From NCBI GenBank assembly GCA_003973265.1, contig QNYZ01000076.1:1-53559 (forward strand): a stretch of 53,559 nucleotides of DNA, in the 5' to 3' direction. Origin of the DNA: Deltaproteobacteria bacterium (GTDB taxonomy: Bacteria; Desulfobacterota; Desulfobacteria; Desulfobacterales; QNYZ01). Positions 34,348 to 43,446 of the stretch are shown piece by piece. Within the stretch, counting starts at the first letter, position 1; every line of letters begins with the position of its first letter. The translations under genes and the position numbers were made by a program. The notes under the pieces were generated by a model. That model did not search any database and was not told the DNA's origin. It saw nothing but the letters and a program-made list of their open reading frames with translations.

Positions 34348-35558
34348 TTTTTCGCTTTCATTTTGCCGGTAATGATCCAGACCGGGTTTTGGGGTTCAAA
34401 ACGCCGGCTGTACGGCATCGATTTACTGTTGCTGATCTGCACCTGGGTGACCCCGGTTTCAAAGCCGGCCGCTTCCAGGGCGTCAATGGATGCGGTCAGG
34501 TTGTCCAGAAGAATGGTATTGGTCACCATGACGCCGCCGGCCGGTAGATATCCGGCCGCGGCCGCAATGATCGCCGTCAGGTTTTTTCCGCCCCCGCCGA
34601 TGAAGATCCGGTCCGGACCGGGAAGTCCGTCGAGCCCGTCGGGGAGTCGGGCCTGAACCACGTCGAGGTTGAAGACGCCCTGTCGCCGGGCATTGGCCCG
34701 GATCTGTGCCACCCGTGACGATTTTTGTTCCACGGCCACGATCCGCCCTTCGCCCAGAAGGACGGCGGCCTCGATTCCCACGGACCCGCTGCCTGCCCCC
34801 AGGTCCCAGAAAGTCTGGCCCGGCCGCAGGGCCAGTTTGGAGAGCGTCACCGCCCGGACTTCTGCTTTGGTGATCAACCCCTTCTCGCGGTCAAAAAGAT
34901 CGTCTTCCATGCCCAGCCAGGGGTTTACCCGGGGCCGATCCGGTTTCAGGATCACCACGTTGGGCCGGGCAAACCGTCTTTCGATCGCCTCGGCCAGGCC
35001 ATACCAGCCAAACACCTCTTCCGGCATCCCCAATTGTTCAAAAACGGCCAGCTTCACATCGGAAACACCCCGGTCCCTGAGCCACCCGGCCAGCCAGTCA
35101 GGCGTGTGGCGATGATCGGTCAGCACCCCCACCGGAACGCCCTCCTTCAACGCATCGAGAACGGCCCATTTCCGATCACGACCGTGAAGGCTGACGATCC
35201 GGGACTCGGACCAGGGCAGGTTAATCCGGGCAAAGGCCGCGGCCACGGAGGTAATATTGGGCCGGATCGTGACACGGTCAGCGCCCAGCTCACTGGAAAT
35301 CCTTGCGCCGATACCAAAAAAAAGCGGGTCACCGGAAGCCAGTACGACGATGCGCTTTTGCTCCATGTGCCGCCGGATAAACGTGATGGCATCGTCGATC
35401 CGCCCGGTAATCACTTCCTTTTGCACGGCCAGCGATTCAAAACCGTCGAGGTGACGCCGCCCGCCCATGAGGATGTCCGCCGACCGGATCAGGTCAAGGT
35501 GAGCCGCTGTCAGATCCCCGGGCGACAATCCCATGCCGATAACTACCACTTTATTCAT
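34344..35558 (-). CDS. cbiET: Bifunctional cobalt-precorrin C5/C15-methyltransferase and decarboxylase
   Basis: This 404-residue fusion has an N-terminal CbiE methyltransferase (about residues 1-200; VVIGMGLSPGDLT, VVLASGDPLFFGIG). Its C-terminal CbiT methyltransferase/decarboxylase (about 215-400) has the Rossmann SAM loop FWDLGAGSGSVGIEAA. The fused form, also called CobL, completes methylation at C5 and C15 and removes the acetate side chain carboxyl. Its ATG overlaps the cbiD stop by 4 bp, and its end overlaps cbiF by 4 bp. Confidence 0.95.
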   Translation of the reverse strand: MNKVVVIGMGLSPGDLTAAHLDLIRSADILMGGRRHLDGFESLAVQKEVITGRIDDAITFIRRHMEQKRIVVLASGDPLFFGIGARISSELGADRVTIRPNITSVAAAFARINLPWSESRIVSLHGRDRKWAVLDALKEGVPVGVLTDHRHTPDWLAGWLRDRGVSDVKLAVFEQLGMPEEVFGWYGLAEAIERRFARPNVVILKPDRPRVNPWLGMEDDLFDREKGLITKAEVRAVTLSKLALRPGQTFWDLGAGSGSVGIEAAVLLGEGRIVAVEQKSSRVAQIRANARRQGVFNLDVVQARLPDGLDGLPGPDRIFIGGGGKNLTAIIAAAAGYLPAGGVMVTNTILLDNLTASIDALEAAGFETGVTQVQISNSKSMPYSRRFEPQNPVWIITGKMKAKK

Positions 35559-36685
35559 GACCGCTTCGCCGCTCCCTGACGGTTGGATTGACCCTCTGAA
35601 TCTAAACAGAGGCTGCCGCCAAAATCAAAAATCACGACCCGGACATGAAGCCGGTCACCGGCAAACCGCCGGGCTACGCCAACAATTTCATGCCCTACCC
35701 GCGAGACCAGCACCGGGTAGTCATCCTTGATAAAATCAAATACGTGCCGGGCCGTATTGGCCCGGCGGATTCGTTCGGCCAGGGCTGTATCGGCCGTTTC
35801 CGCCTCGGCCCACCGGGCCAGCTGATCCAGGGTGAGCCGGGCCGACCGCGCATGGGTATGGGGAATCCCCTGGGCCATCTTGACGGCTTTACCAAAAAAG
35901 ACGGCGATGGTGATCCGTGTAAATCCATATCCGGCCGCCATTTCCATGGCTTTGGCAAAATAGTCACCAATCTGGATAAAGACTTCCGGTGGAAGATCCG
36001 GCCAGGCCCCTTGCGCAAACCGCTCACTGCGACGGCCGGTGGTGAAGACCGCCTGATCCAGGCCGCCGGCCCTGGCCACGGAGAGCGATTTGTCGATGGT
36101 GGCGATATACGCGGCATGGGAAAGCGGTTTCACCACACCGGTAGTGCCGAGAATCGAGATACCACCGAGAATCCCCAGCCGGGCATTGAGCGTTCTGCGG
36201 GCCAGAACTTTTCCCCTGGGCACAAAAATTTCGATATCCACGGCGCCCGGGTCAGCACGCATTTTACGCACATCCGTAACAGCCATGTTGATCATTTTCA
36301 ACGGCCCCGGCGTGATTGCCGCTTGACCGGGCGGGGTTTCCAGGCCCGGTTTGGTCACGGTACCGACCCCTTCTCCACCCCGGATCCGAACCGTACCGGA
36401 TGCGTCGGCCCGGTCGATCCGCACGGTTGCCCCGATGACCGCCTTGTGGGTGATGTCGGGATCGTCTCCGCCGTCCTTGATCACCGTGCAGCGGGCGGTA
36501 TCCGGACCGGTTTTCCGGCAATCGGCAATGGCGATGGTCAACGCCCTGTCGATGAGGAGTTGAACGGTCACCGTTTCCGGCGCGGTGCCGGTCGCAAGCA
36601 GGGTCAGGGCTCCCTTTACCGCCGCGGCAGCCGACGTCCCCGTCGTAAATCCGGTACGCAGTTTTTTCTTCGATCGCCGGGCCAC
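35555..36685 (-). CDS. cbiD: Cobalt-precorrin-5B C1-methyltransferase
   Basis: This 376-residue protein is CbiD, specific to the anaerobic (cobalt-early) pathway. The typical start is RTGFTTGTSAAAAVKGA, followed by VTKPGLETPPGQAAITPGP and the later GTTGVVKPLSHAAY. Its presence, together with CbiG and CbiK, assigns the route as anaerobic. It begins 3 bp after the cbiC stop codon and is translationally coupled to cbiET at its end. Confidence 0.95.
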   Translation of the reverse strand: MARRSKKKLRTGFTTGTSAAAAVKGALTLLATGTAPETVTVQLLIDRALTIAIADCRKTGPDTARCTVIKDGGDDPDITHKAVIGATVRIDRADASGTVRIRGGEGVGTVTKPGLETPPGQAAITPGPLKMINMAVTDVRKMRADPGAVDIEIFVPRGKVLARRTLNARLGILGGISILGTTGVVKPLSHAAYIATIDKSLSVARAGGLDQAVFTTGRRSERFAQGAWPDLPPEVFIQIGDYFAKAMEMAAGYGFTRITIAVFFGKAVKMAQGIPHTHARSARLTLDQLARWAEAETADTALAERIRRANTARHVFDFIKDDYPVLVSRVGHEIVGVARRFAGDRLHVRVVIFDFGGSLCLDSEGQSNRQGAAKRS

Positions 36686-36688
36686 GGT

Positions 36689-37306
36689 TTATTCCGCTTC
36701 CATGGCCAGTAGAATCAGGGCATTCACCACGCTGGCGGCCACATTGGAACCGCCTTTGCGTCCGACGTTGGTAATATAGGGGACATCTGCACCAAGCAGC
36801 GCGGCCTTGGATTCGGCCGCATTGACAAACCCGACGGGAAGCCCGATCACCAGCGCCGGTGCGGCGTTTCCGGCATCGATCAGCTCAATCAGGCGCAAAA
36901 GAGCCGTGGGCGCATTCCCCACGGCATAGATTCCGCCGGCCATCTCATCAACCGCCGCCGCCACGGCAACCCGGGCCCGGGTTTCTCCGCTTTTGACCGC
37001 CATCCGGGCCACGTCCGGGTCGGCCATGAGGCATGTTACCGTACCGCCGAACCGGTCAAGATCCCGCTGCCGCACCCCGGTTCGCAGCATATTGGTATCG
37101 GTATAAATCCGGCGGCCCTTGCGAATCGCGTTGATTCCCGCCTGTATGGCGCCGGGATGAAAGCGGATACTGTCGATATATTCAAAATCAGCCGAGGTGT
37201 GAATCATCCGCCGCACGATGGTCCACTGATCCGGCGGAAAACCGTGACGGCCGGCTTCTTCATCTATAATGGAAAAACTTTTTTGCTCAATCTGCTCGGG
37301 TTTCAT
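36689..37306 (-). CDS. cbiC: Cobalt-precorrin-8 methylmutase
   Basis: This 205-residue protein is CbiC/CobH, which moves the C11 methyl to C12 and yields cobyrinate. Motifs are the N-terminal IEQKSFSIIDEEAG, the catalytic-region RMIHTSADFEY with its His, DTNMLRTGV, and a C-terminal GRKGGSNVAASVVNALI. The ATG at 37306 follows AAAGGAGATCC. A longer in-frame start at 37495 would lie wholly inside cbiA and is rejected. The overlap with cbiA is 20 bp. Confidence 0.95.
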   Translation of the reverse strand: MKPEQIEQKSFSIIDEEAGRHGFPPDQWTIVRRMIHTSADFEYIDSIRFHPGAIQAGINAIRKGRRIYTDTNMLRTGVRQRDLDRFGGTVTCLMADPDVARMAVKSGETRARVAVAAAVDEMAGGIYAVGNAPTALLRLIELIDAGNAAPALVIGLPVGFVNAAESKAALLGADVPYITNVGRKGGSNVAASVVNALILLAMEAE

Positions 37307-38699
37307 GGGTGGATCTCCTTTGATGTTGAACCGTTTTACATAGATCGACAAACGCCGTGGCACTTTCCGGCCGGCTGCCAAAATGCAGGTGGATATAACT
37401 GCCCAGGGTGCGATTGACCCGGTATCCTTCCGATCCGGGTTTTCCGCCTTTACGGGCGCTGACCGTATAGACCGCCTGGACCGATGGATCCACAACAGGC
37501 GCCGTCAGGTTCGAATAATGAAATTCATGCCCCCGCAAGACCGACCCGGCCGGCCCCAGCGGCGTATCGGCTGCCAGCACGACCTGACGGTATCCCAGCA
37601 CCCTCAATTTCGCATGCATCTGCGTTGCGAACGGAAAACAACCGCACATCGCGTGAATGCCGCCTTCGACATCGGTCAATTCCCGGCAGAGGTACATGAA
37701 ACCGCCGCACTCACCGTAAATCGGCAAGCCCCGCCGGCTATAGCGCTGGACCGCCTCCCGCATAGACTTGTTGGCGGCCAGGGCCGCGGCATGCAGTTCC
37801 GGATAGCCGCCGCCGAAATAAATCCCGTCAAGGCCGTCGGGGAGCGCGGTATCGTTTAACGGCGAGAAGGCGATCAGTTCGGCACCGGCTTCCCGCAGCA
37901 GGTCAAGATTATCCGGGTAGTAGAAACAGAAGGCCCGATCTCGGGCCACGCCGATGCGGATACCGGCCGGTGGTCGAACGCTACGTTTTTCATCCGTCAA
38001 CCGGGGCAAATCGATCTTTGGCAGCGCTTCGAGCAGCCGGTCCAGATCGAGTTGCGCCTCGATCCGGTCGGCAAGCGTCTCCATCCACTCCCCGGACAGG
38101 GGCCGGTCTTCGGCCGTGACCAGCCCCAGATGCCGCTCGGGCATCTTCAGTGTCTCATCCCGCAGAAAACCGCCCAGCACCGGCATATCCACATACGCAT
38201 CCATGGCCTGGGTCAGATAGTCAAGGTGCCCCGAACTGCCCAGGTTGTTAAAAACCGCACCGGCAAAGGTCACCGCCGGATCAAACCGTTCAAACCCCTG
38301 CACCAGGGCCGCCACGCTGCGGGCCATGGAAGCGGCATTGACCACCAGGACCACGGGCAGGTCGAGCCATTTGGCCATCTGGGCAGTGGAACCGGCCTCG
38401 CTTGTGCCGGAAAACCCGTCGTATACCCCCATTACCCCTTCCACCACGGCGATATCGGCATCCGCCGCATGGGTGCCAAAACAGGCCCGGTTCCAGGCTT
38501 CTTCCAGCATCCAGCCGTCGAGATTGCGGCTGTCCACCCCAACGGCCACCCGGTGATGACCGGGATCGATGAAGTCCGGCCCCACCTTGAACGGGGCGAC
38601 TTTCAGGCCCCGCCGGGACAGGGCGAGCATCATGCCCAGGGTGATCGTGGTTTTCCCGGCGCCGCTGTGGGTGCCGGCGATGACGAATCCTTTAGTAAT
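37287..38699 (-). CDS. cbiA: Cobyrinate a,c-diamide synthase, apparent ATT start
   Basis: This glutamine-dependent, ATP-using amidase converts cobyrinate to the a,c-diamide. Its ATP-grasp-like P-loop GTHSGAGKTT lies at about residues 9-18, and the C-terminal class I glutaminase domain has its Cys in YGECGGFMYL and a late catalytic His. The P-loop is essential but lies upstream of the first in-frame ATG (38633). In-frame TAA at 38705-38703 closes the frame, and no ATG, GTG or TTG is available between it and the P-loop. ATT at 38699 has GGGAG 6 nt upstream and gives a normal 470-residue protein. The ATT start is inference; an assembly error is the alternative. Confidence 0.9.
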   Translation of the reverse strand: MTKGFVIAGTHSGAGKTTITLGMMLALSRRGLKVAPFKVGPDFIDPGHHRVAVGVDSRNLDGWMLEEAWNRACFGTHAADADIAVVEGVMGVYDGFSGTSEAGSTAQMAKWLDLPVVLVVNAASMARSVAALVQGFERFDPAVTFAGAVFNNLGSSGHLDYLTQAMDAYVDMPVLGGFLRDETLKMPERHLGLVTAEDRPLSGEWMETLADRIEAQLDLDRLLEALPKIDLPRLTDEKRSVRPPAGIRIGVARDRAFCFYYPDNLDLLREAGAELIAFSPLNDTALPDGLDGIYFGGGYPELHAAALAANKSMREAVQRYSRRGLPIYGECGGFMYLCRELTDVEGGIHAMCGCFPFATQMHAKLRVLGYRQVVLAADTPLGPAGSVLRGHEFHYSNLTAPVVDPSVQAVYTVSARKGGKPGSEGYRVNRTLGSYIHLHFGSRPESATAFVDLCKTVQHQRRSTHETRAD

Positions 38700-38746
38700 C
38701 GGTTACTCCCTTGTCGCTGTTTCGCTTATTCCCATCGGGAATCATC

Positions 38747-39811
38747 TTACCATACCATATAATAGGCCCATCCCACCAACACCAGGCTGACAATCCGGAT
38801 ACTCTGCCCCAGAAGCATCAGCTGCAATCCCATTTTCGGCGCAAATATCCCCATCAACCGGGGCAGCTGGTGGCGCAGGGCCCGAACGGGGAAAGCAACC
38901 ACGTTGCCGATGAGAAGCGCCAGGACCGTCTGTTTGATGGTGATCACACCGGCATTCATCAGCGCCCCGGCCGCAGCAAAGCCGGAAGTGAATTCGGCGG
39001 CAAAACTCAGAACCACCAGGGAAAGGGCCTCGATGGGGATAAAGGCCGTGGTGACCCATTGGGCGATCCACTGGCGAAGCCAGTCAAACATACCGGCGCT
39101 CTGTAAAAGGAAAACGGCGATATAGATGGGCACGACGAACGTGGCGATATTGGCTATCCGCCGGGGTAATTTCGTTTTCAGAATCCGCCCGATACCGGCA
39201 ATGCCTTCTTTTTTTCCCTGCACCGGCGCCAGATCACCCGGACCGGCGGCAATCATATCCGGTACGGTCGATGGCCGCAGCCGGCCGTAAACAAGTACCA
39301 GAACAAAACGGATCAGCGCGGCCACAAAGGTGATCAGAAAGTAGAGGACACCGGCCCGGCCGGTGAGTGGCAGCACGATAAAGACCGTGGTGGGCAGGTG
39401 AAGAAAAAATGCGGGCAGCTGATTGGCCAGGTTGGTTAGAAAAAGCTGGCGTTTGTCGATTTTCGATTCCCGCCAGTAATCGTAGAGCATGGCGTTGGCC
39501 GCCGCGCCGGACACAAAGGCCGTGATAAACGCTGCACTGCACCGGGGCCCCAGCCCGGCAAAGCGAAACAACGGGCCGGCAACAGCACCCAGCTTCCCCG
39601 TCCATCCGGAAGCTTCAATAACCTGGCCCAGAGCCAGGCCAACGACAATAAACAGCAATAATCGCCCCAAAGGGATGGCCAGCCGCCGGTAGAGATGGAC
39701 ACCGTCAACCGTGTCGATCAACAACATGCCGGCCGCCAGCATCAGCACGGACAAAACGGTGGCGATCCATAGGTTCCGGCGGGAAGATTCAGGTCGTTTT
39801 TTTGGGGCCAT
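38747..39811 (-). CDS. Nucleoside recognition (Gate) domain membrane protein
   Basis: This 354-residue membrane protein with about eight helices carries two Gate domains of the nucleoside-recognition type, also found in FeoB and SpmA/SpmB. Supporting stretches are FITAFVSGAAANAMLYDYW, TNLANQLPAFFLHLP and the later FAAEFTSGFAAAGALMNAG. The substrate of such stand-alone proteins is not known. Sitting between cbiL and cbiA inside a riboswitch-led operon, it is likely to move cobalt, a corrinoid or a precursor, but this rests on context only. It overlaps cbiL by 23 bp. Confidence 0.82.
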   Translation of the reverse strand: MAPKKRPESSRRNLWIATVLSVLMLAAGMLLIDTVDGVHLYRRLAIPLGRLLLFIVVGLALGQVIEASGWTGKLGAVAGPLFRFAGLGPRCSAAFITAFVSGAAANAMLYDYWRESKIDKRQLFLTNLANQLPAFFLHLPTTVFIVLPLTGRAGVLYFLITFVAALIRFVLVLVYGRLRPSTVPDMIAAGPGDLAPVQGKKEGIAGIGRILKTKLPRRIANIATFVVPIYIAVFLLQSAGMFDWLRQWIAQWVTTAFIPIEALSLVVLSFAAEFTSGFAAAGALMNAGVITIKQTVLALLIGNVVAFPVRALRHQLPRLMGIFAPKMGLQLMLLGQSIRIVSLVLVGWAYYMVW

Positions 39812-40535
39812 GGCTGTTTTGTTTGGCGATAATCAGCGTCCAGTAATTGGGCGGCTGCTGTTCCAGAACCGTTAAATCCCGATAAACGACTTCCTCGTCC
39901 CGGGAGCAGTTGGCCACCGCCATGCTGTTGGCATCCATGCCGACCGCCGCCAGGCTCCGGCAGATGCCGGGTATGTTCCGGTAGGCTTTCATAAAGACCA
40001 CATTATCCGGGCGGACCGCCGCCCGATCGAGCCATTTGCCGCCGTCCACGCCCGAAAGAACAAGAAGCGACTCCTCGCCCTCCACCAGGGGCCGGTTGGT
40101 GGCCGCCGCCGCCGCCTGGTAGGAAGTAATCCCCGGAATGGTGACAACGGGCAGGTCCGGCCAGCCGGTCTGGATATGGCGCAGGACATAACCGTAGGTC
40201 GAATAGGTCAGCGGATCGCCCAGGGTTAAAAAGGCCACGTTACGGCCCCGCCCCACTTCCCCTGCAATCCGGCGGGCATGTTGCCGCCAGGCGTCTTCCT
40301 TGACCGAAAGGTCCCGGCTCATGGGAAACGCCAGGGTTTCGACGGGCGTTTCTTCGGGAATATAGGGCCGGGCAATATCCACGGCCAGCGAATAGCTGTT
40401 GCGGGTCGACGACGCCGTAAAAACCTGGTCGACTTCGCCGAGTATCCGGGCCGCTTTTACCGGAATGAGCTCCGGATCTCCGGGGCCCACACCGATTCCG
40501 AACAGGGTCCCTGTCTTTTTTTCATTGTTATCCAT
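39789..40535 (-). CDS. cbiL: Cobalt-factor II C20-methyltransferase
   Basis: This 248-residue SAM-dependent tetrapyrrole methylase matches CbiL/CobI. It shows GTLFGIGVGPGDPELIPVKA at the N-terminus, the CbiL-type FPMSRD after the first strand group, AFLTLGDPLTYSTYGY and IPGITSYQAAAAA. It adds the C20 methyl. The ATG at 40535 follows ACGAGG and is preferred to an in-frame TTG at 40556, which would overlap the preceding binding-protein gene. It precedes the Gate-domain gene and overlaps it. Confidence 0.93.
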   Translation of the reverse strand: MDNNEKKTGTLFGIGVGPGDPELIPVKAARILGEVDQVFTASSTRNSYSLAVDIARPYIPEETPVETLAFPMSRDLSVKEDAWRQHARRIAGEVGRGRNVAFLTLGDPLTYSTYGYVLRHIQTGWPDLPVVTIPGITSYQAAAAATNRPLVEGEESLLVLSGVDGGKWLDRAAVRPDNVVFMKAYRNIPGICRSLAAVGMDANSMAVANCSRDEEVVYRDLTVLEQQPPNYWTLIIAKQNSHGPKKTT

Positions 40536-40546
40536 AATACCTCGTT

Positions 40547-41518
40547 TCAGTGACAAATATCGGGAAACGATGCCGGAAAAAGATCCGGATACAACACCGC
40601 CCCGATCCGGCAGATACCGGAGATCAGACGCAGGGTGGGCCGGGATACGATCGCTTCGTCGATTAAATGGACCGCGCCCGCCCGAACCGCCTTGATGGCA
40701 TCAAAACCCGGTTCCGTGCGGATCTGTTCAGCCGTGACCTGGTTCATGCGGCCCCGCTGGGCCAGGTAGATATCGATCCGGTCTCCCCGGGCCAGAATCC
40801 GTTCCTTGCCGTAAAAGGCGATGTTGGTTCCCCTCACGGACGCTGCATCGGCGGCCACGTTGATGCCTCCGGCCGCAGTCAGGCAGAAGATCGCCATGGC
40901 CGTGGGGGCAAAGGTCTTCATCTTTGCATGAATCGCTTCAAAATAGACCTCTTTTTTCGGGGAAAGCGGCGCTGTGATGCCGACGATGGCGTCGATCCTG
41001 CGCGTAAAGTTTGCGGCCATGGCATCGGCTGTGGATTCTTTTCCCAACAGCCGCCCCAGGACCTTCCAGTATTGGTACATTTCATCGATGGTGACCGGCT
41101 GCAAAGATACGACGGTGATACCATATTTTTCAAGCTGCCGAACCAGGCCGGGGTAGGCCCGGTCGATCATGGGCCGGATCAATACCAGGTCCGGACGGGC
41201 GGCCAGAAACTTTTCCGCGCCGTCCCGCTGGGAAAATCGTTTTTTTGTGGCCGCCGGGGCCGGATACCGACTGCTCCGGGAGACCCCCACCAGCTGATCT
41301 TCGCCCCCCAGTGAATAGACATTCTCCGTGTGCGCGGCGTACAGCGAAATCACCCTTTTAAAAGGCGTCTTGACAATAATCTTTCGGGCGGCGCTGTCAA
41401 CGATGCCGGTCTTTCCGACAAGGGCCAGCGTGCCGGCCCAGCTGCCGGCAACGGGCATCAGTAACAAGATGCCGATCAGCCAGACAGGCGTTATCTTTTT
41501 TTTATGTAACATCTCCAT
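40547..41518 (-). CDS. ABC transporter substrate-binding protein, BtuF-like
   Basis: This 323-residue protein has a signal peptide (hydrophobic core LIGILLLMPVAGSWAG). Its two-lobed binding-protein fold is of the cobalamin/iron-siderophore type (RVISLYAAHTENVYSLG at about residue 55, DLVLIRPMIDRAYPGLVRQLEKYGITVV later). No lipobox cysteine is seen, so it should be free in the periplasm. With the permease and ATPase upstream it makes a complete importer. Placement in the cobalamin operon suggests corrinoid, cobalt complex or tetrapyrrole as ligand. Its ATG overlaps the ATPase stop by one base (TAATG). Confidence 0.88.
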   Translation of the reverse strand: MEMLHKKKITPVWLIGILLLMPVAGSWAGTLALVGKTGIVDSAARKIIVKTPFKRVISLYAAHTENVYSLGGEDQLVGVSRSSRYPAPAATKKRFSQRDGAEKFLAARPDLVLIRPMIDRAYPGLVRQLEKYGITVVSLQPVTIDEMYQYWKVLGRLLGKESTADAMAANFTRRIDAIVGITAPLSPKKEVYFEAIHAKMKTFAPTAMAIFCLTAAGGINVAADAASVRGTNIAFYGKERILARGDRIDIYLAQRGRMNQVTAEQIRTEPGFDAIKAVRAGAVHLIDEAIVSRPTLRLISGICRIGAVLYPDLFPASFPDICH

Positions 41519-42321
41519 TATCCTTTAAAAACAACCTGCAAATGCTGGTTAAAACTGTTTTCCGTCACCCGGCACCGAACCTTGAAGAGGCGATACAAAT
41601 TCGCCTCGGTGAGCACCTCCCGGGTCGGCCCGTGGGCCACGCACCGGCCGGATTCCATGAAAACCAGGTGATTACAGAACATGGCGGCCAGGTTGATATC
41701 CTGAAAAACACTGATCACCGTCCGGCCGTTTTTAACCCGGTCGGCAGCCAGGGCCAACAGCGCCAGGGTATGGTTGATGTCCAGATTGGCCGTGGCCTCA
41801 TCAAGAAAAAGCACGGCCGCCTGCTGGGCCAGGGCCCGGGCAAATACGACCCGCTGCCGCTCTCCCCCGCTGAGCTGATTGATCCGGCGTCCGGAAAGCC
41901 GCAGGGTATCGGTGGCGGTCATGGTGTCGGCAACAAGGGCGGCATCCGCCTCTCCGACGGCCGCAAACCGAGACAGATGCGGATACCGCCCCATGGCCAC
42001 CACTTCCCGGGCGGTAAACGGAAAATTGATGCTGTATACCTGGGGCACCAGCGCCATATGCCGCGCCCGCTCCCGGGACGGTATGTCCGATACGTTCCGT
42101 CCGCCGTATCTGACGGTGCCGTTCGTCGGCGCGAGCTGCCCCATCATCAGGTCGATCAGGGTCGTTTTACCGCACCCGTTGGGGCCGATAATGCCGTAAA
42201 ACTGCCCGGGTTTCAGAGACAGGGTGATATTGCGAATGATCGCCCGTCTGCGGCCGCCTTCTGACGGGCCGGCTCCCGGATAGGAAAAACTCAGCCCGGA
42301 TATTTCGAAAACCCGCGCCAT
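41518..42321 (-). CDS. ABC transporter ATPase, FecE/BtuD type
   Basis: This 267-residue ATPase has Walker A GPNGCGKTT, the Q-loop region LVPQVYSINFPFTAREVV, signature LSGGERQRV and Walker B VLFLDEATANLD. The similarity is to FecE/BtuD/FhuC importers of metal chelates and vitamin B12. It powers the FecCD-type permease encoded directly upstream (adjacent, no gap). Regulation is by the leader riboswitch of the whole operon. Confidence 0.95.
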   Translation of the reverse strand: MARVFEISGLSFSYPGAGPSEGGRRRAIIRNITLSLKPGQFYGIIGPNGCGKTTLIDLMMGQLAPTNGTVRYGGRNVSDIPSRERARHMALVPQVYSINFPFTAREVVAMGRYPHLSRFAAVGEADAALVADTMTATDTLRLSGRRINQLSGGERQRVVFARALAQQAAVLFLDEATANLDINHTLALLALAADRVKNGRTVISVFQDINLAAMFCNHLVFMESGRCVAHGPTREVLTEANLYRLFKVRCRVTENSFNQHLQVVFKG

Positions 42322-43395
42322 CTATATCCCCCCCGACCGCTGTCTTTTCCAGAAAATATAGCAAAACAGAGGCCCCCCCACCAGGGCGGTAATCACACCG
42401 ATGGGGACCTCATAGGGCAGCACCGCCCGGGTGACCGTGTCGGCGGCCAATAATAAAATCGCCCCCAGCAGCATGGAGAGGGGAACCAGGCTGCGGTTGT
42501 CCGGCCCGATCACCATCCGCATGATATGAGGCACGAGCAGTCCTACGAACCCGATAATTCCGGAGATAGATACACAGATCGCCGCCACCAGGGAGGCGCA
42601 GATTAACAGAATCAACCGTACTTTTCCGGTATTCACCCCCAGCGAAGCCGCACTTCGCCGCCCCAGGGCCATCAGGTTCAGGTCCCGGCTGTAATAGGTA
42701 AAAACGGCCATGCTGATCACCACCACACCGCTCAGCAGGCCGACGTCCGACCAGGTTTTGGCGGCAAAACTGCCCATGAGCCAGAAAATAATCACCGACA
42801 CCTGCTCATCGGCAATGAATTTCAGAAAACTGATTCCGGCCGACAGAATCGCAGCCACGATAATCCCCGCCAGGATCAGGTTGTTGTGCGAAAATCCACC
42901 CGCCGACGACGACAGAAAAATCACCAGAAACAGGGTGGCCAGCGCCCCGGCAAAGGCAAACAGGGGCACCGATACCATCGATGTCGCCGTCAGGTTGAAC
43001 AAAAGCGCCACGGCGGCTCCGAAAGCGGCACCGGCCGATACGCCCAGGGTATACGGATCGGCCAGGGGGTTTAACAATATCCCCTGGTAGACCACGCCGG
43101 ACATGGCCAGCCCGCCGCCCACCAGTGCGGCGCTTAATATCCGCGGCAGACGCACATCGATAATCACGGTGGCAAAAAGCGGGTCGATCCCGGCCACCCA
43201 CCGGGGGGTTTTCAGTATCCGGGCCAGTAGAATCCGGACCACATCTCCCAGCGACACATGGATATACCCCATGCCCGCGGCGATGATGGACAACACGGCC
43301 AGCGCAAGCACCAGTACCACCGCCCACGCCACCTTGGGATGGACAGGCGGGAAGTCCGTGGCAGGAGAGGTATTTTCTGTATCCGGTTTGCGCAT
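42322..43395 (-). CDS. ABC transporter permease, FecCD/BtuC type
   Basis: This 357-residue inner-membrane permease with about ten helices belongs to the FecCD family. Diagnostic stretches are RLPRILSAALVGGGLAMSGVVYQGILLNPLADPYTLGVSAGAAFGA (residues about 80-125, recognisable in every BtuC/FecC) and the C-terminal GFVGLLVPHIMRMVIG. About 25 hydrophilic residues precede the first helix. It forms a corrinoid- or metal-complex importer with the next two genes. Confidence 0.95.
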   Translation of the reverse strand: MRKPDTENTSPATDFPPVHPKVAWAVVLVLALAVLSIIAAGMGYIHVSLGDVVRILLARILKTPRWVAGIDPLFATVIIDVRLPRILSAALVGGGLAMSGVVYQGILLNPLADPYTLGVSAGAAFGAAVALLFNLTATSMVSVPLFAFAGALATLFLVIFLSSSAGGFSHNNLILAGIIVAAILSAGISFLKFIADEQVSVIIFWLMGSFAAKTWSDVGLLSGVVVISMAVFTYYSRDLNLMALGRRSAASLGVNTGKVRLILLICASLVAAICVSISGIIGFVGLLVPHIMRMVIGPDNRSLVPLSMLLGAILLLAADTVTRAVLPYEVPIGVITALVGGPLFCYIFWKRQRSGGI

Positions 43396-43446
43396 TGTAA
43401 ATGGCCGATGTTGTCCATCAATAAAGTGATCCGCGGGCAGTCTGCT

